Counted from the first letter of the stretch, positions 14,672 through 23,951 are shown. The stretch: DNA of 50,536 bases from Dermatophilaceae bacterium (GCA_014377705.1 JACMPC010000132.1:1-50536), one strand, 5' to 3'. The notes: generated from the sequence alone by a model not told the origin. Numbers and translations are program-made.

Positions 14672-17600
14672 TTGAGCAGCCGCTCTGATCTTTTCCGCAC
14701 TGCTCTGGCTGAGCGAGTCCTCGTTGCCGATGGCGCGATGGGCACGATGCTCCAGGCTGCGGACCCGTCCATGGCAGATTTCCAGGGTTACGAGGGCTGT
14801 AACGAGATCCTCAACATCACCCGTCCCGACATCGTGCGAGGCGTGCACGACGCCTACTTCGCCGTCGGGGTCGATGCCGTCGAGACCAACACCTTCGGGG
14901 CCAACCTGGCAAACCTCGGCGAGTATGACATCTCCGATCGCATCTACGAGCTCGCGCAGTCCGGGGCCCGGATCGCAGCCGAGGCCGCGGCCCACTGGTC
15001 GACGCCGGAGCAGCCGCGTTTCGTCATCGGGTCGATGGGGCCCGGGACCAAGCTGCCCTCGCTCGGCCATGTCGCCTTCGCGACGCTCCGTGACGCGTAT
15101 GCCGAACAGGCCCGGGGGCTGATCGACGGCGGGGTCGACGTCCTGCTGATCGAGACCTCCCAGGACCTTCTGCAGGCCAAGGCCGCGGTGATCGGCTGCA
15201 AGCGCGCGCTGACCGCTGCGGCCGAGAACCTTCCGGTCATCGTGCACGTCACGGTCGAGACCACCGGGACGATGCTGATGGGCTCCGAGATCGGTGCGGC
15301 GCTGACCGCGCTGGTGCCGCTCGGGATCGACGCGATCGGGCTCAACTGCGCAACCGGCCCGGCCGAGATGAGCGAGCACCTGCGCCATCTGTCGCGGCAC
15401 TCACGGATCCCGATCAGCTGCATGCCCAACGCGGGGCTGCCCATGCTGACCAAAGAGGGCGCGGCCTACCCGCTCACCCCCGAGCAGCTCGGCGCGGCGC
15501 ACACCCAGTTCGTCAAGGAGTTCGGGCTCTCACTGGTAGGTGGCTGCTGCGGTACGACGCCCGCGCACCTCGCGGAGGTCGTCAAGGCCGTCGGTGGTAT
15601 GCCGATCAAGCTGCGCAGGCCCCGGCCGGAGCACGGGGTTGCGTCGCTGTACTCCGCGGTGCCCTTCCGCCAGGACACCTCGTTCCTGTCGATCGGCGAG
15701 CGCACCAACGCCAACGGTTCGAAGGCGTTCAAGGAGGCGATGCTCGACTCCCGCTGGGACGAATGTGTCGAGATCGCCCGCAACCAGACCAAGGACGGCG
15801 CCCACCTGCTCGACGTGTGCATCGACTACGTCGGTCGCGACGGCGTACGGGACATGCACGAGATCGTCAGCCGTTTCGCCACGTCCAGCACCCTTCCGCT
15901 GGTGCTGGACTCCACCGAGCCCGCCGTCGTCGAGGCCGGCCTGGAGCTGCTCGGCGGGCGTGCGGTGGTCAACTCCGTCAACTACGAGGACGGCGAGGGT
16001 GAGGGCTCGCGGTTCTCCCGGATCATGCCGGTGGTCAGGGAGCACGGCGCCGCCGTCATCGCGCTGACCATCGACGAGACCGGCCAGGCGCGCACCGCCG
16101 AGCACAAGGTGGCGGTGGCCGACCGGCTGATCACCGCGCTGACCGGCCAGTGGGGCATGGACGTCGAGGACATCATCGTCGACACGCTGACCTTCCCGAT
16201 CGGCACCGGCCAGGAGGAGACCCGCCGCGACGGTTTGGAGACCATCGAAGCCATCCGCGAGCTCAAGCATCGCCATCCCGACGTCCAGACCACCCTGGGT
16301 GTCTCCAACGTGTCGTTCGGTCTCAAACCGGCCGTCCGGGTGGTCCTCAACTCGGTCTTCCTGCACGAGTGCGTCAAGGCAGGTCTGGACTCGGCGATCG
16401 TGCATGCCGCCAGGATCGTGCCGGTCGCGCGGATCCCGCAGGAGCAGCGAGAGGTGGCTCTCGACCTCGTCTATGACCGGCGCGTCTGGGCCGGCGAGCC
16501 GGGGGAGAGCGAGCTGACCTACGACCCGCTGCGGCGCCTGCTGGAGCTGTTCGAGGGGGTGGACTCGGCCTCGTTGAAGGAGGCTCGCGCCGATGAGCTG
16601 GCCGCCCTGCCGCTGAACGAGCGACTCGGCCGGCGGATCATCGACGGCGAGCGACAGGGCCTCGAGGACGATCTGCAGGCGGCGCTGGACAAGGGCGACA
16701 AGGCCCTCGACATCATCAACGACAACCTGCTCGACGGGATGCGGACCGTCGGAGAGCTGTTCGGCAAGGGCGAGATGCAGCTGCCCTTCGTGCTGCAGTC
16801 CGCAGAGGTCATGAAGGCCGCCGTCGCCTATCTCGAGCCCTTCATCGAGGGCAACGTTGACGGCTCCGCCCGGGAGGCCAAGGCACGTATCGTGCTGGCG
16901 ACGGTGCGCGGTGACGTGCATGACATCGGCAAGAACCTGGTGGACATCATCTTGTCCAACAACGGCTACGAAGTGGTCAACATCGGCATCAAGCAGCCGA
17001 TCGCCGAGATCATCCGGGCGGCGCAGGAGAACGACGCCGACGCCATCGGGATGAGCGGCCTGTTGGTGAAGTCGACCGTGATCATGAAGGAGAATCTCGA
17101 GGAGCTCAACTCCCAGGGGCTCGCCGCGCGCTGGCCGGTCCTGCTCGGCGGGGCTGCGCTGACCCGCGCGTATGTCGAGAACGACCTGGCCGAGGTCTAC
17201 GAGGGTGAGGTCCGCTACGCCCGAGACGCGTTCGAGGGCCTGCGCCTGATGGACGCGGTGGCGGCGGCCAGGGCCAACCCCGCGCTCACGGTCTCGGAGA
17301 CCCTGCCGGAGCTGCGCAAGCGTCGGGTCCGCGCGGTGGCGCCCGCGCCCGACGTCGACGCACCGCCGGACACCACCCCGTCGGACGTTGCCCAGGACAA
17401 CAGCATCCCGACGCCGCCGTTCTGGGGCAGCCGGGTGGTCAGGGGTATCGCCCTGGCCGACTACGCGTCATACCTGGACGAGCGGGCCACGTTCCTGGGG
17501 CAGTGGGGGCTGAAGGCCTCCCGTGGTGAGGACGCAGCCTCCTACGAGGAGCTGGTCGAGACCGAGGGCCGGCCGCGGCTGCGGATGTGGCTGGACCGGA

Positions 17601-18253
17601 TCAAGACCGAGGGCCTGATCGAGGCTGCCGTCGTGTACGGCTACTTCCCCTGCTACAGCGAGGGGAACGACCTGGTGGTCCTGCACCACGAAGAGTGTGA
17701 GGAGGGTGAGGAGGGTGCCGAAGGGGCGAAGGTCGGCAGTGAGCGGGCGAGGTTCACCTTCCCGCGCCAGCGTCGCGACCGTCGGCTGTGCCTTGCCGAC
17801 TACTTCAAGTCGAAGGAGCGCTACGACGCCGACGGCAAGCCCGACGTCATCGCCTTCCACCTGGTCACGATGGGCGCCAAGGTCGCCGAGGCGACCGCGG
17901 AGCTGTTCGGCCGCAACGCCTACCGTGAGTATCTCGAACTTCACGGTCTGTCGGTTCAGCTGACCGAGGCCCTGGCCGAGACCTGGCATGCCCGGGTGCG
18001 TGAGGAGCTCGGCTTCGGGGTCGAGGACAACGAGGAGCTCGACGCCATCCTGCGTCAGGGCTATCGCGGCTCCCGGTACTCGTTCGGCTATCCGGCCTGT
18101 CCCGACCTCGCCGATCGCGCCGTGCTGGTCGGGCTCCTCGATCCGTCACGCATCGGGGTCACGCTCTCAGAGGAACTGCAGCTTCACCCGGAGCAGTCCA
18201 CCGACGCCCTGGTCGTGCACCACCCGGAGGCCAAGTACTTCAATGCCACGTAA
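14672..18253 (+). CDS. metH: cobalamin-dependent methionine synthase
   Basis: MetH moves a methyl group from methyltetrahydrofolate via cobalamin to homocysteine. All modules are present in about 1193 residues. The homocysteine domain has zinc Cys226 (GLNCATGP), Cys292 and Cys293 (GGCCGTTP). A pterin-binding domain follows (FLSIGERTNANGSKAF, NSVNYEDGEG). The B12 cap and Rossmann domain have the cobalt-ligand His750 in DVHDIGKN. The activation domain has YFPCYSEGNDL and RRDRRLCLADYF. TTG 14672 is preferred: AGAAGG lies 9 nt upstream and the family begins just before FRTALAERVLVADGAMGTM. The alternative in-frame start at 14570 would overlap the divergent promoter region. An acidic Glu/Gly-rich insert sits in the activation domain near residue 1010. 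Confidence 0.95.
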   Translation: MSSRSDLFRTALAERVLVADGAMGTMLQAADPSMADFQGYEGCNEILNITRPDIVRGVHDAYFAVGVDAVETNTFGANLANLGEYDISDRIYELAQSGARIAAEAAAHWSTPEQPRFVIGSMGPGTKLPSLGHVAFATLRDAYAEQARGLIDGGVDVLLIETSQDLLQAKAAVIGCKRALTAAAENLPVIVHVTVETTGTMLMGSEIGAALTALVPLGIDAIGLNCATGPAEMSEHLRHLSRHSRIPISCMPNAGLPMLTKEGAAYPLTPEQLGAAHTQFVKEFGLSLVGGCCGTTPAHLAEVVKAVGGMPIKLRRPRPEHGVASLYSAVPFRQDTSFLSIGERTNANGSKAFKEAMLDSRWDECVEIARNQTKDGAHLLDVCIDYVGRDGVRDMHEIVSRFATSSTLPLVLDSTEPAVVEAGLELLGGRAVVNSVNYEDGEGEGSRFSRIMPVVREHGAAVIALTIDETGQARTAEHKVAVADRLITALTGQWGMDVEDIIVDTLTFPIGTGQEETRRDGLETIEAIRELKHRHPDVQTTLGVSNVSFGLKPAVRVVLNSVFLHECVKAGLDSAIVHAARIVPVARIPQEQREVALDLVYDRRVWAGEPGESELTYDPLRRLLELFEGVDSASLKEARADELAALPLNERLGRRIIDGERQGLEDDLQAALDKGDKALDIINDNLLDGMRTVGELFGKGEMQLPFVLQSAEVMKAAVAYLEPFIEGNVDGSAREAKARIVLATVRGDVHDIGKNLVDIILSNNGYEVVNIGIKQPIAEIIRAAQENDADAIGMSGLLVKSTVIMKENLEELNSQGLAARWPVLLGGAALTRAYVENDLAEVYEGEVRYARDAFEGLRLMDAVAAARANPALTVSETLPELRKRRVRAVAPAPDVDAPPDTTPSDVAQDNSIPTPPFWGSRVVRGIALADYASYLDERATFLGQWGLKASRGEDAASYEELVETEGRPRLRMWLDRIKTEGLIEAAVVYGYFPCYSEGNDLVVLHHEECEEGEEGAEGAKVGSERARFTFPRQRRDRRLCLADYFKSKERYDADGKPDVIAFHLVTMGAKVAEATAELFGRNAYREYLELHGLSVQLTEALAETWHARVREELGFGVEDNEELDAILRQGYRGSRYSFGYPACPDLADRAVLVGLLDPSRIGVTLSEELQLHPEQSTDALVVHHPEAKYFNAT

Positions 18254-18258
18254 CAACG

Positions 18259-18957
18259 ATGCCGACAACAGCAATGCCAGGTAGCAGCAACGCCAGTGAC
18301 GCTCCTTCCCGGCTTCCGGCGGCGGTGCTGTGGGACATGGACGGCACCCTGGTGGACACCGAGCCGTACTGGATGGCCGAGGAACGTTCCCTGGTGGAAC
18401 GGTACGGCGGGGTCTGGACAGACGAGCACGCACTCCAGCTCGTCGGGAACGACCTGCTGGTATCGGCTGAGTACATCCTGGCGCATTCTCCGATCGAGCT
18501 GATGCCGACGGAGGTCGTGCACGAGCTGCTGGGCGGCGTCGTTGCCCGGGTCACCGATCATGTGCCGTGGCGCCCCGGCGCCCGAGAGCTGCTGGCGAGC
18601 CTGGTCGCGCAGGGAGTCCCGTGCGCCCTGGTGACGATGTCCTGGGAGTCGCTGGCCAACGCCGTGGTGAAGAACCTGCCGAAGGGCAGTTTCACCGCGG
18701 TCATCACCGGCGATGTCGTCAGCCATGGCAAGCCCCACCCCGAGCCGTACCTGGCAGCCGCCCGCCTGCTCGGGGTCGACCTCGGAGCCTGTATTGCGAT
18801 TGAGGACTCGCCGCCGGGCGTGGCCTCGGCGGTGGCGGCCGGCATACAGACGATTGCCGTGCCGCATCACGTTGCGGTGCCCGAGACCCCGGGCGCTGTT
18901 CAGATCCCGACCTTGGTTGGACTCACCCCGCAGGATCTCCGCAGCCTGTTCGACTGA
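18259..18957 (+). CDS. HAD-superfamily phosphatase (beta-phosphoglucomutase-like)
   Basis: The protein has 232 residues. Motif I is WDMDGTLVDTEP (nucleophile Asp26, acid/base Asp28). Motif II is in LVTMSWES. Motif III Lys is in SHGKPHPEPY, and motif IV is IEDSPPGVASAVAAG. This is the usual layout of C1-capped HAD hydrolases acting on small phosphate esters; the substrate is unknown. The start is 5 nt after the metH stop. Another ATG at 18274 is possible. The TGA stop lies in the first unit of a 14-bp tandem repeat, and the other units read CGA at that position. Confidence 0.87.
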   Translation: MPTTAMPGSSNASDAPSRLPAAVLWDMDGTLVDTEPYWMAEERSLVERYGGVWTDEHALQLVGNDLLVSAEYILAHSPIELMPTEVVHELLGGVVARVTDHVPWRPGARELLASLVAQGVPCALVTMSWESLANAVVKNLPKGSFTAVITGDVVSHGKPHPEPYLAAARLLGVDLGACIAIEDSPPGVASAVAAGIQTIAVPHHVAVPETPGAVQIPTLVGLTPQDLRSLFD

Positions 18958-18999
18958 GCCTGTTCGACCGAGCCTGTTCGACCGAGCCTGTTCGACCGA
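18944..18999. repeat. 14-bp tandem repeat, four copies, at the HAD gene end
   Basis: GCCTGTTCGACCGA is repeated at 18944, 18958, 18972 and 18986. The first copy has TGA in place of CGA and supplies the stop codon. The array fills the gap between the convergent HAD and MocR genes. Confidence 0.9.
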
Positions 19000-19020
19000 G
19001 CTGGTTTGCCGGTGCGATCG

Positions 19021-20379
19021 CTAGCGGCCGTGTGACGCCCACGAGGACGTGTTCGCGGCAGCGGCCAGGAGGTCTGCCAGCGATTCGTAGCCGTCGGCCA
19101 CCAGACCGACGGTCACCCGCAGGTGGCCACCGCCGCCGGGCAGGACGTCGAAGGGCGTTCCCGGCGTGACGCCCACTCCCTGGCGGGCCAGCCGGACGAT
19201 GGCTGCCGACTCGTCATTGACGGGCACCCACAGGTTCAGCCCGTCTCCGCCCACAACGTCCACACCGCGTGCGGCCAGGGCTGCGACCAGGGCGACCCTG
19301 CGTCGGGTGTACTCGTCCCGGGCCCGGTCGACGTCGGCCACCGCAACAGGGTCGGTGAGCAGGGTCAGCAGCACCCGCTGGAGCAGACGGCTGGACCAGC
19401 CCTGTCCCAGCTGGCGGCGGTGGACGACCTCGCGGAGCAGCTCGCCGGAACCGCTCATGGCGGCCAGGCGCAGGTCTGGGCCATGGGACTTGGAGAAGCT
19501 GCGAATGTGGATCACCTGGTTCGGGATCCACCGGCCCAGGCTGATCGGCACCGCGGCCGCGACGGCGCCGGCCGAGTCGTCCTCGATGACCGGCAGGCCG
19601 GCGCGGGCGAGGATGGGAACCAGCTCGCGGGCCCGCTGCCCGGCCATCGAGGCGCCTGTCGGGTTCTGCGCCCTCGGCTGCAGGAAGACCGCGCAGGTGT
19701 GGGTCCCCGCTCCGGTCAGGGCCGCGGCAAGGGGTTCTGGGCACAGCCCGGCACTGTCGACCGGCACTCCCACCACCTCGGCTCCGATGGACTCGAGCAG
19801 GTCCAGCAACGGAGGGAAGCCCGGGTGCTCCACGATGACACGGTCGCCGAAGCGGAGCATCGACCGGGACACCAGGTCCAGGGCGTCCATGGCGCCGTCC
19901 ACGACCATGAGCTCGTCGGGCGGGTAGGGCCACTGTGCCCTGAGCACGTCCAGCAGTCCGGGCACGACGGGGTCGTCCAGGTAGGTGCCGGGGATGCCGG
20001 CTGTGGTCAGCTCGCTCAGGGCTGGTCCGAGGTTCGGCAGCAGGGCCGGGTCGGGGGTGCCGGTGGACAGGTCGAGGGCGAAGTCGAGCTGCCGTTCCAG
20101 AGCCCGGCGGTATCGGCCAGAGGCAGGTTCCTGCAGACCGGCGATGGTCGTGCCACGGCGACCGTCGGTGCGGATGGCGCCGGAGCGGGCAAGCAGTGTC
20201 CAGCCGGCGCTGACCGTGGTGGGGGAGAGGCCGAGGTGGGTTGCCAGGGCCCGGATCGGCGGGAGCCTGGCACCTGGCTGCAGGGCGCCGTCACGAACGG
20301 CACGGCTCACCGCATGGGCGAGGCCCTTTGCGCTGGCATCCTCGAGCCGTTCGGAGATCACCGAGAGAGAACTATGCAT
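19021..20379 (-). CDS. MocR-type transcription factor (GntR HTH fused to aminotransferase fold)
   Basis: The protein has 452 residues. The N-terminal GntR winged helix (about residues 5-80) has a recognition region LPPIRALATHLGLSPTTVSAGW. A fold-type I aminotransferase domain follows, with PLP-binding Lys297 in SFSKSHGPDLR and QPRAQNPTGAS. MocR proteins sense amino acids or PLP aldimines and usually control a divergent neighbour. Here that is the dehydrogenase-aminotransferase pair. I chose ATG at 20377-20379 because TATGTT lies 6 nt upstream. A longer frame to 20463 would cover the divergent promoter and start of mmsA. Confidence 0.9.
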   Translation of the reverse strand: MHSSLSVISERLEDASAKGLAHAVSRAVRDGALQPGARLPPIRALATHLGLSPTTVSAGWTLLARSGAIRTDGRRGTTIAGLQEPASGRYRRALERQLDFALDLSTGTPDPALLPNLGPALSELTTAGIPGTYLDDPVVPGLLDVLRAQWPYPPDELMVVDGAMDALDLVSRSMLRFGDRVIVEHPGFPPLLDLLESIGAEVVGVPVDSAGLCPEPLAAALTGAGTHTCAVFLQPRAQNPTGASMAGQRARELVPILARAGLPVIEDDSAGAVAAAVPISLGRWIPNQVIHIRSFSKSHGPDLRLAAMSGSGELLREVVHRRQLGQGWSSRLLQRVLLTLLTDPVAVADVDRARDEYTRRRVALVAALAARGVDVVGGDGLNLWVPVNDESAAIVRLARQGVGVTPGTPFDVLPGGGGHLRVTVGLVADGYESLADLLAAAANTSSWASHGR

Positions 20380-20440
20380 ATTTGTAACATAGCAATATCT
20401 TAATTGTGTGATCAAGTGGGTGGAACGTAGTGTGTCGATC
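20380..20440. promoter_or_regulatory. divergent MocR/mmsA control region
   Basis: A 61-nt AT-rich gap lies between two divergent starts. On the minus strand TATGTT (20386-20391) lies 6 nt before the MocR ATG. On the plus strand TAGTGT (20428-20433) lies 7 nt before ATG 20441, with TTGTGT about 18 nt further upstream as a possible -35. Both genes look leaderless, so a MocR operator must overlap both promoters. Confidence 0.55.
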
Positions 20441-21940
20441 ATGACAACGCCGACATCGCTCATCTCACACTGGATCGATAATCACCAGACCTCCGGAACC
20501 TCAGGGCGGAGGTCACCGGTGTACAACCCGGCAACGGGAGAGCGCAGCGCCGAGGTGGAGCTTGCGAGCGGCAGCGAGGTCGATGCCGCGGTCGCCAAGG
20601 CCGTGACCGCTGCCAGGGACTGGCGGCACGCCTCCCTGTCCCAGCGCGCCGGTGTGCTGTTTGCCTTCCGCCAGCTTCTTCACGAGCGGACCGCCGAGCT
20701 CTCGGCGATCGTCACCGCCGAGCACGGCAAGGTGCTGTCCGACTCGGCCGGCGAGATCGCCCGCGGCCTGGAGAACGTCGAGTTCGCCGCCGGCGTGCCC
20801 CAGCTGCTCAAGGGCGGGTTCTCCGAGCAGGCCTCGACCGGCGTGGACGTCTACTCCATCCGCCAGCCCCTGGGTGTGGTGGCCGGCATCACCCCGTTCA
20901 ACTTCCCGGTGATGGTGCCCCTGTGGATGTGTGCCAACGCCATCGCCTGCGGGAACGCCTTCATCCTCAAGCCGAGCGAGAAGGACCCCTCGGCCTCGCT
21001 GTTCCTGGCCCAGATGTGGAAGGACGCCGGCCTGCCTGATGGCGTCTTCACCGTTCTCCAGGGCGACAAGGAGGCGGTCGACGCGCTGCTGGTTCACCCG
21101 GACGTCGCGGCCGTGAGCTTCGTCGGGTCCACGCCCATCGCGAGGTACATCTACGAGGCGGGGACGGCCCAGGGCAAGCGGGTCCAGGCGCTCGGCGGTG
21201 CCAAGAACCATGCCCTCGTGCTGCCCGACGCGGACGTGGAGATGGCCGCCGACGCGGTGGTCTCCGCGGCATACGGCTCAGCAGGCGAGCGTTGTATGGC
21301 GCTGTCCGTCACGGTTGCCGTCGGTGACGTCGCGGACCGTCTGGTCGATGCCCTGGCGGCCCGGCTGCCGAAGCTCAAGGTCGGCGACGGAACCCACCCC
21401 GACACCGACATCGGTCCGCTGATCACGGCCGAGCATCGGGACAAGGTCGCCGGCTACATCGGGGCCGGGGCGAAGGCGGGTGCCACCCTGGTCGTCGACG
21501 GTCGTGACGAGGAGGTGCCGGCCGGCGGCTTCTTCCTCGGGACGACCCTGATGGACCATGTCACCCCCGAGATGACCGTCTACACCGACGAGATCTTCGG
21601 GCCGGTCCTGTGCGTGGTCCGCGCAGAGACCTACGAGCAGGGTCTGGCGCTGATCAACGACAACCCCTACGCGAACGGGACGGCGATCTTCACTCGCGAC
21701 GGCGGGGCTGCCAGGCAGTTCCAGTATGACGTCCAGGTCGGAATGGTCGGGATCAACGTCCCCGTTCCGGTCCCTGTGGCCTACTACTCGTTCGGCGGCT
21801 GGAAGGCCTCCCTGTTCGGTGACACCCACATGTACGGCGCCGAGGGCATGAGCTTCTACACCCGCGGCAAGGTCGTCACCTCCCGCTGGCCCGACCCGGC
21901 CACCTCCGCTGTTGACCTCGGCTTCCCCCGTACGCGATAG
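20441..21940 (+). CDS. mmsA: CoA-acylating methylmalonate/malonate-semialdehyde dehydrogenase
   Basis: This 499-residue enzyme oxidises methylmalonate or malonate semialdehyde to propionyl- or acetyl-CoA with NAD+ and release of CO2. Signatures are GVVAGITPFNFPVMVPLW, KPSEKDPSA, the catalytic Cys285 in GSAGERCMALS, and EIFGPVLCVV. As in other MmsA enzymes, the usual general-base Glu of aldehyde dehydrogenases is replaced (ALGGAKNHALV). ATG 20441 is supported by the TAGTGT box; the longer frame from 20408 is less likely. The class III aminotransferase follows 9 nt after its stop. Together they could turn beta-alanine into acetyl-CoA, or beta-aminoisobutyrate into propionyl-CoA. The symbol reflects the family, not proven physiology. 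Confidence 0.9.
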   Translation: MTTPTSLISHWIDNHQTSGTSGRRSPVYNPATGERSAEVELASGSEVDAAVAKAVTAARDWRHASLSQRAGVLFAFRQLLHERTAELSAIVTAEHGKVLSDSAGEIARGLENVEFAAGVPQLLKGGFSEQASTGVDVYSIRQPLGVVAGITPFNFPVMVPLWMCANAIACGNAFILKPSEKDPSASLFLAQMWKDAGLPDGVFTVLQGDKEAVDALLVHPDVAAVSFVGSTPIARYIYEAGTAQGKRVQALGGAKNHALVLPDADVEMAADAVVSAAYGSAGERCMALSVTVAVGDVADRLVDALAARLPKLKVGDGTHPDTDIGPLITAEHRDKVAGYIGAGAKAGATLVVDGRDEEVPAGGFFLGTTLMDHVTPEMTVYTDEIFGPVLCVVRAETYEQGLALINDNPYANGTAIFTRDGGAARQFQYDVQVGMVGINVPVPVPVAYYSFGGWKASLFGDTHMYGAEGMSFYTRGKVVTSRWPDPATSAVDLGFPRTR

Positions 21941-21949
21941 GACCCTCCC

Positions 21950-23368
21950 ATGACCCACACCCCGCCTATGACCCAGACCCAGACCCCGGATCAGAACCGA
22001 TGGTCATCGAACCCGTCCGTACCTCCGTCCGACGAGGCACGCGTCCGCGCTGACGACCGCGCTCACGTCTTCCACTCCTGGTCCGCCCAGGCGCACATCG
22101 ACCCGATGCCGATCGCGTCCGCCTCCGGGTCGCACTTCACCGACTACTCGGGCAAGCGGTATCTCGACTTCTCCTCGCAGCTGGTGAACGTCAACATTGG
22201 TTACCAGCATCCCAAGCTGGTCGCCGCGATCCAGGAACAGGCCGCCAGGCTCTGCACCATCTCGCCGGCCTTCGCCAACGACGCCCGCAGCGAGGCCGCC
22301 CGGCTCGTCGCCGAGGTGGCGCCCGGCGACCTCAACTCCGTCTTCTTCACCAACGGCGGAGCCGATGCCAACGAGAACGCGATCCGGATGGCGCGGCTGC
22401 ACACCGGACGGCACAAGATCCTGGCGGCCTACCGCAGCTACCACGGTGCGACGGCGGGAGCCATCGCGCTGACCGGCGACCCGCGCCGCTGGGCCTCCGA
22501 GCCGGGCGAGCCAGGGATCATCCACTACTGGGGCCCGTACTCCTACCGCTCGCCCTTCCACTCGACCACTGAGCAGGAAGAGTCCGATCGCGCCCTTGCG
22601 CATCTGAGGGACCTGCTGATGGTCGAGGGCTCGCACACGGTCGCCGCGATCATCATGGAGACCGTGGTCGGCACCAACGGCATCCTCGTCCCGCCCCCGG
22701 GGTATCTCGCCGGGGTCCGCGCGCTGTGCGACGAGTTCGGGATCATGATGATCGCCGACGAGGTCATGGCTGGTTTCGGTCGCTGCGGCGAGTGGTTCGC
22801 GGTGGACCACTGGGGCGTGACGCCGGACCTGATCACCTTCGCCAAGGGCGTCAACTCCGGGTACGTGCCACTGGGCGGGGTGGTCATCTCGGACCCGATC
22901 GCCGCGACGTTCGCGGACCGGGCCTTCCCGGGCGGGCTGACCTACTCGGGTCATCCGCTGGGTTGCGCGGCCGCGGTGGCCTCGATCAACATCTTCCGCG
23001 AGGAGGGGATCATCGAGCATGCCCGATCGCTGGGGACCGACGTGATCGGTCCTGAGCTGCGTGCCCTGGCCGGGCGGCACCCCTGCGTCGGAGAGGTCCG
23101 GGGGCTCGGCGTCTTCTGGGCGCTGGAGCTGGTCCGTGACCGAACCACCCGGGAGCCGCTGGTGCCGTTCAACTCCAGTGGCGCCCAGGCGAAGCCGATG
23201 GCCGAGCTCGGTGCTGCATGCAAGGACCGTGGGCTGTGGCCGTTCATCCACTTCAACCGGACTCACGTCGTCCCCCCGTGCACCACCTCCGTCGAGGACG
23301 TCCGGGAAGGCATCGCCATCCTGGACGAGGCCCTCAAAGTGGCCGACACCTACTACGTAGGAACCTGA
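21950..23368 (+). CDS. class III aminotransferase (omega-amino acid type)
   Basis: The protein has 472 residues. The PLP Lys299 is in LITFAKGVNSGY, the cofactor-contacting Asp in IADEVMAGFGR, and FFTNGGADANENAIRMAR is the usual phosphate-binding turn. This branch of fold-type I enzymes moves amino groups from omega-amino acids such as beta-alanine to pyruvate or 2-oxoglutarate. The partner dehydrogenase upstream would consume the resulting semialdehyde, and MocR probably controls both. The first 30 residues are a poorly conserved, Thr/Pro/Gln-rich lead. ATG 21950 is 9 nt after the mmsA stop and has only a weak ribosome-binding site. Confidence 0.9.
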   Translation: MTHTPPMTQTQTPDQNRWSSNPSVPPSDEARVRADDRAHVFHSWSAQAHIDPMPIASASGSHFTDYSGKRYLDFSSQLVNVNIGYQHPKLVAAIQEQAARLCTISPAFANDARSEAARLVAEVAPGDLNSVFFTNGGADANENAIRMARLHTGRHKILAAYRSYHGATAGAIALTGDPRRWASEPGEPGIIHYWGPYSYRSPFHSTTEQEESDRALAHLRDLLMVEGSHTVAAIIMETVVGTNGILVPPPGYLAGVRALCDEFGIMMIADEVMAGFGRCGEWFAVDHWGVTPDLITFAKGVNSGYVPLGGVVISDPIAATFADRAFPGGLTYSGHPLGCAAAVASINIFREEGIIEHARSLGTDVIGPELRALAGRHPCVGEVRGLGVFWALELVRDRTTREPLVPFNSSGAQAKPMAELGAACKDRGLWPFIHFNRTHVVPPCTTSVEDVREGIAILDEALKVADTYYVGT

Positions 23369-23398
23369 CCCCCCTTCCCCCGCAGAGGTGATCTTCCG

Positions 23399-23465
23399 CC
23401 AGGTGAGAGCGCACCAATCGACCCGAAAACGCCCTGTTTTGGTCGATGAGTGCGCTCTCACCTGG
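23399..23465. terminator. long interrupted palindrome between convergent genes
   Basis: The outer stem is 15 perfect base pairs (CCAGGTGAGAGCGCA with TGCGCTCTCACCTGG). The inner stem is ATCGACC/GGTCGAT plus AAAAC/GTTTT around a GCCCT loop. It lies between the aminotransferase end and the GNAT pseudogene end, whose stop falls in the right arm. It may act as a bidirectional terminator or be a genome-wide palindromic repeat. Confidence 0.8.
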
Positions 23466-23931
23466 CTAGACCCCCCAGCGAGGCGGCGGGGGTATCGGGT
23501 GGGACCTGCATGTCATAAGTGACCCAGGTGGCTCGCTCAGCCACCTGGTCGTACTTGCTGCGGGCCCGGTAGTTGTCATCCGCGGTGACCCAGCGGATCT
23601 TGCTCCAACCACGTTGACGTCCGATCTCCCGCAGCGCTTTCAGGATGGCGTCGACCGCGCCCGTGCCGCGTGCGGCCGGCACCACGTAGAGGTCATCGAG
23701 GCGGCCGGCCACGGCGGCAGCCAACGGCCGGTGGTACGGACGCTAGTGAGCCAGGCCCACGACGGTGCCGCTCGGGCTACGAACCAGCAGCGCTGAGACG
23801 TCGTGATCGGTCACCCAGGACCACATGACATCGAGCTGGGCGTCTGTCACGGCCTCCCGGTAGAAGTCGGCGTACGCCCGGTACAGCGCGCGCCACTTCG
23901 CGGCGTCGTCAGGGCGCGGCCAACGGTGTAC
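23458..23931 (-). pseudogene. GNAT acetyltransferase broken by an in-frame TAG
   Basis: Minus-strand codons from about 23931 read VHRWPRPDDAAKWRALYRAY, then a normal GNAT body to TVVGLAH, then TAG at 23743-23745. They continue in the same frame as RPYHRPLAAAVAGRLDDLYV, VPAARGTGA (acetyl-CoA-binding loop) and VTADDNYRARSKYDQVAERATWVTYDM to a TGA at 23458. Related proteins have Tyr at the TAG position ('GLAHYRPF'), so one base change would explain the break. No clear start codon remains upstream, where a 15-bp repeat array abuts the gene. Confidence 0.8.
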
Positions 23932-23951
23932 GTCAAGACTGAACAGGGTTT

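Noticed and set aside
15530-16921. Antisense frame of 463 codons in metH
   Set aside because: It is a shadow of a well-conserved enzyme in high-GC DNA, with no start signals or recognisable motifs.
13636-23745. Genome-wide recoding of TAG as Tyr
   Set aside because: Many intact genes here (for example mshC, metH's neighbour mmsA, arc and pafC) end normally with TAG, so TAG is a working stop. Only local decay or rare read-through remains possible.
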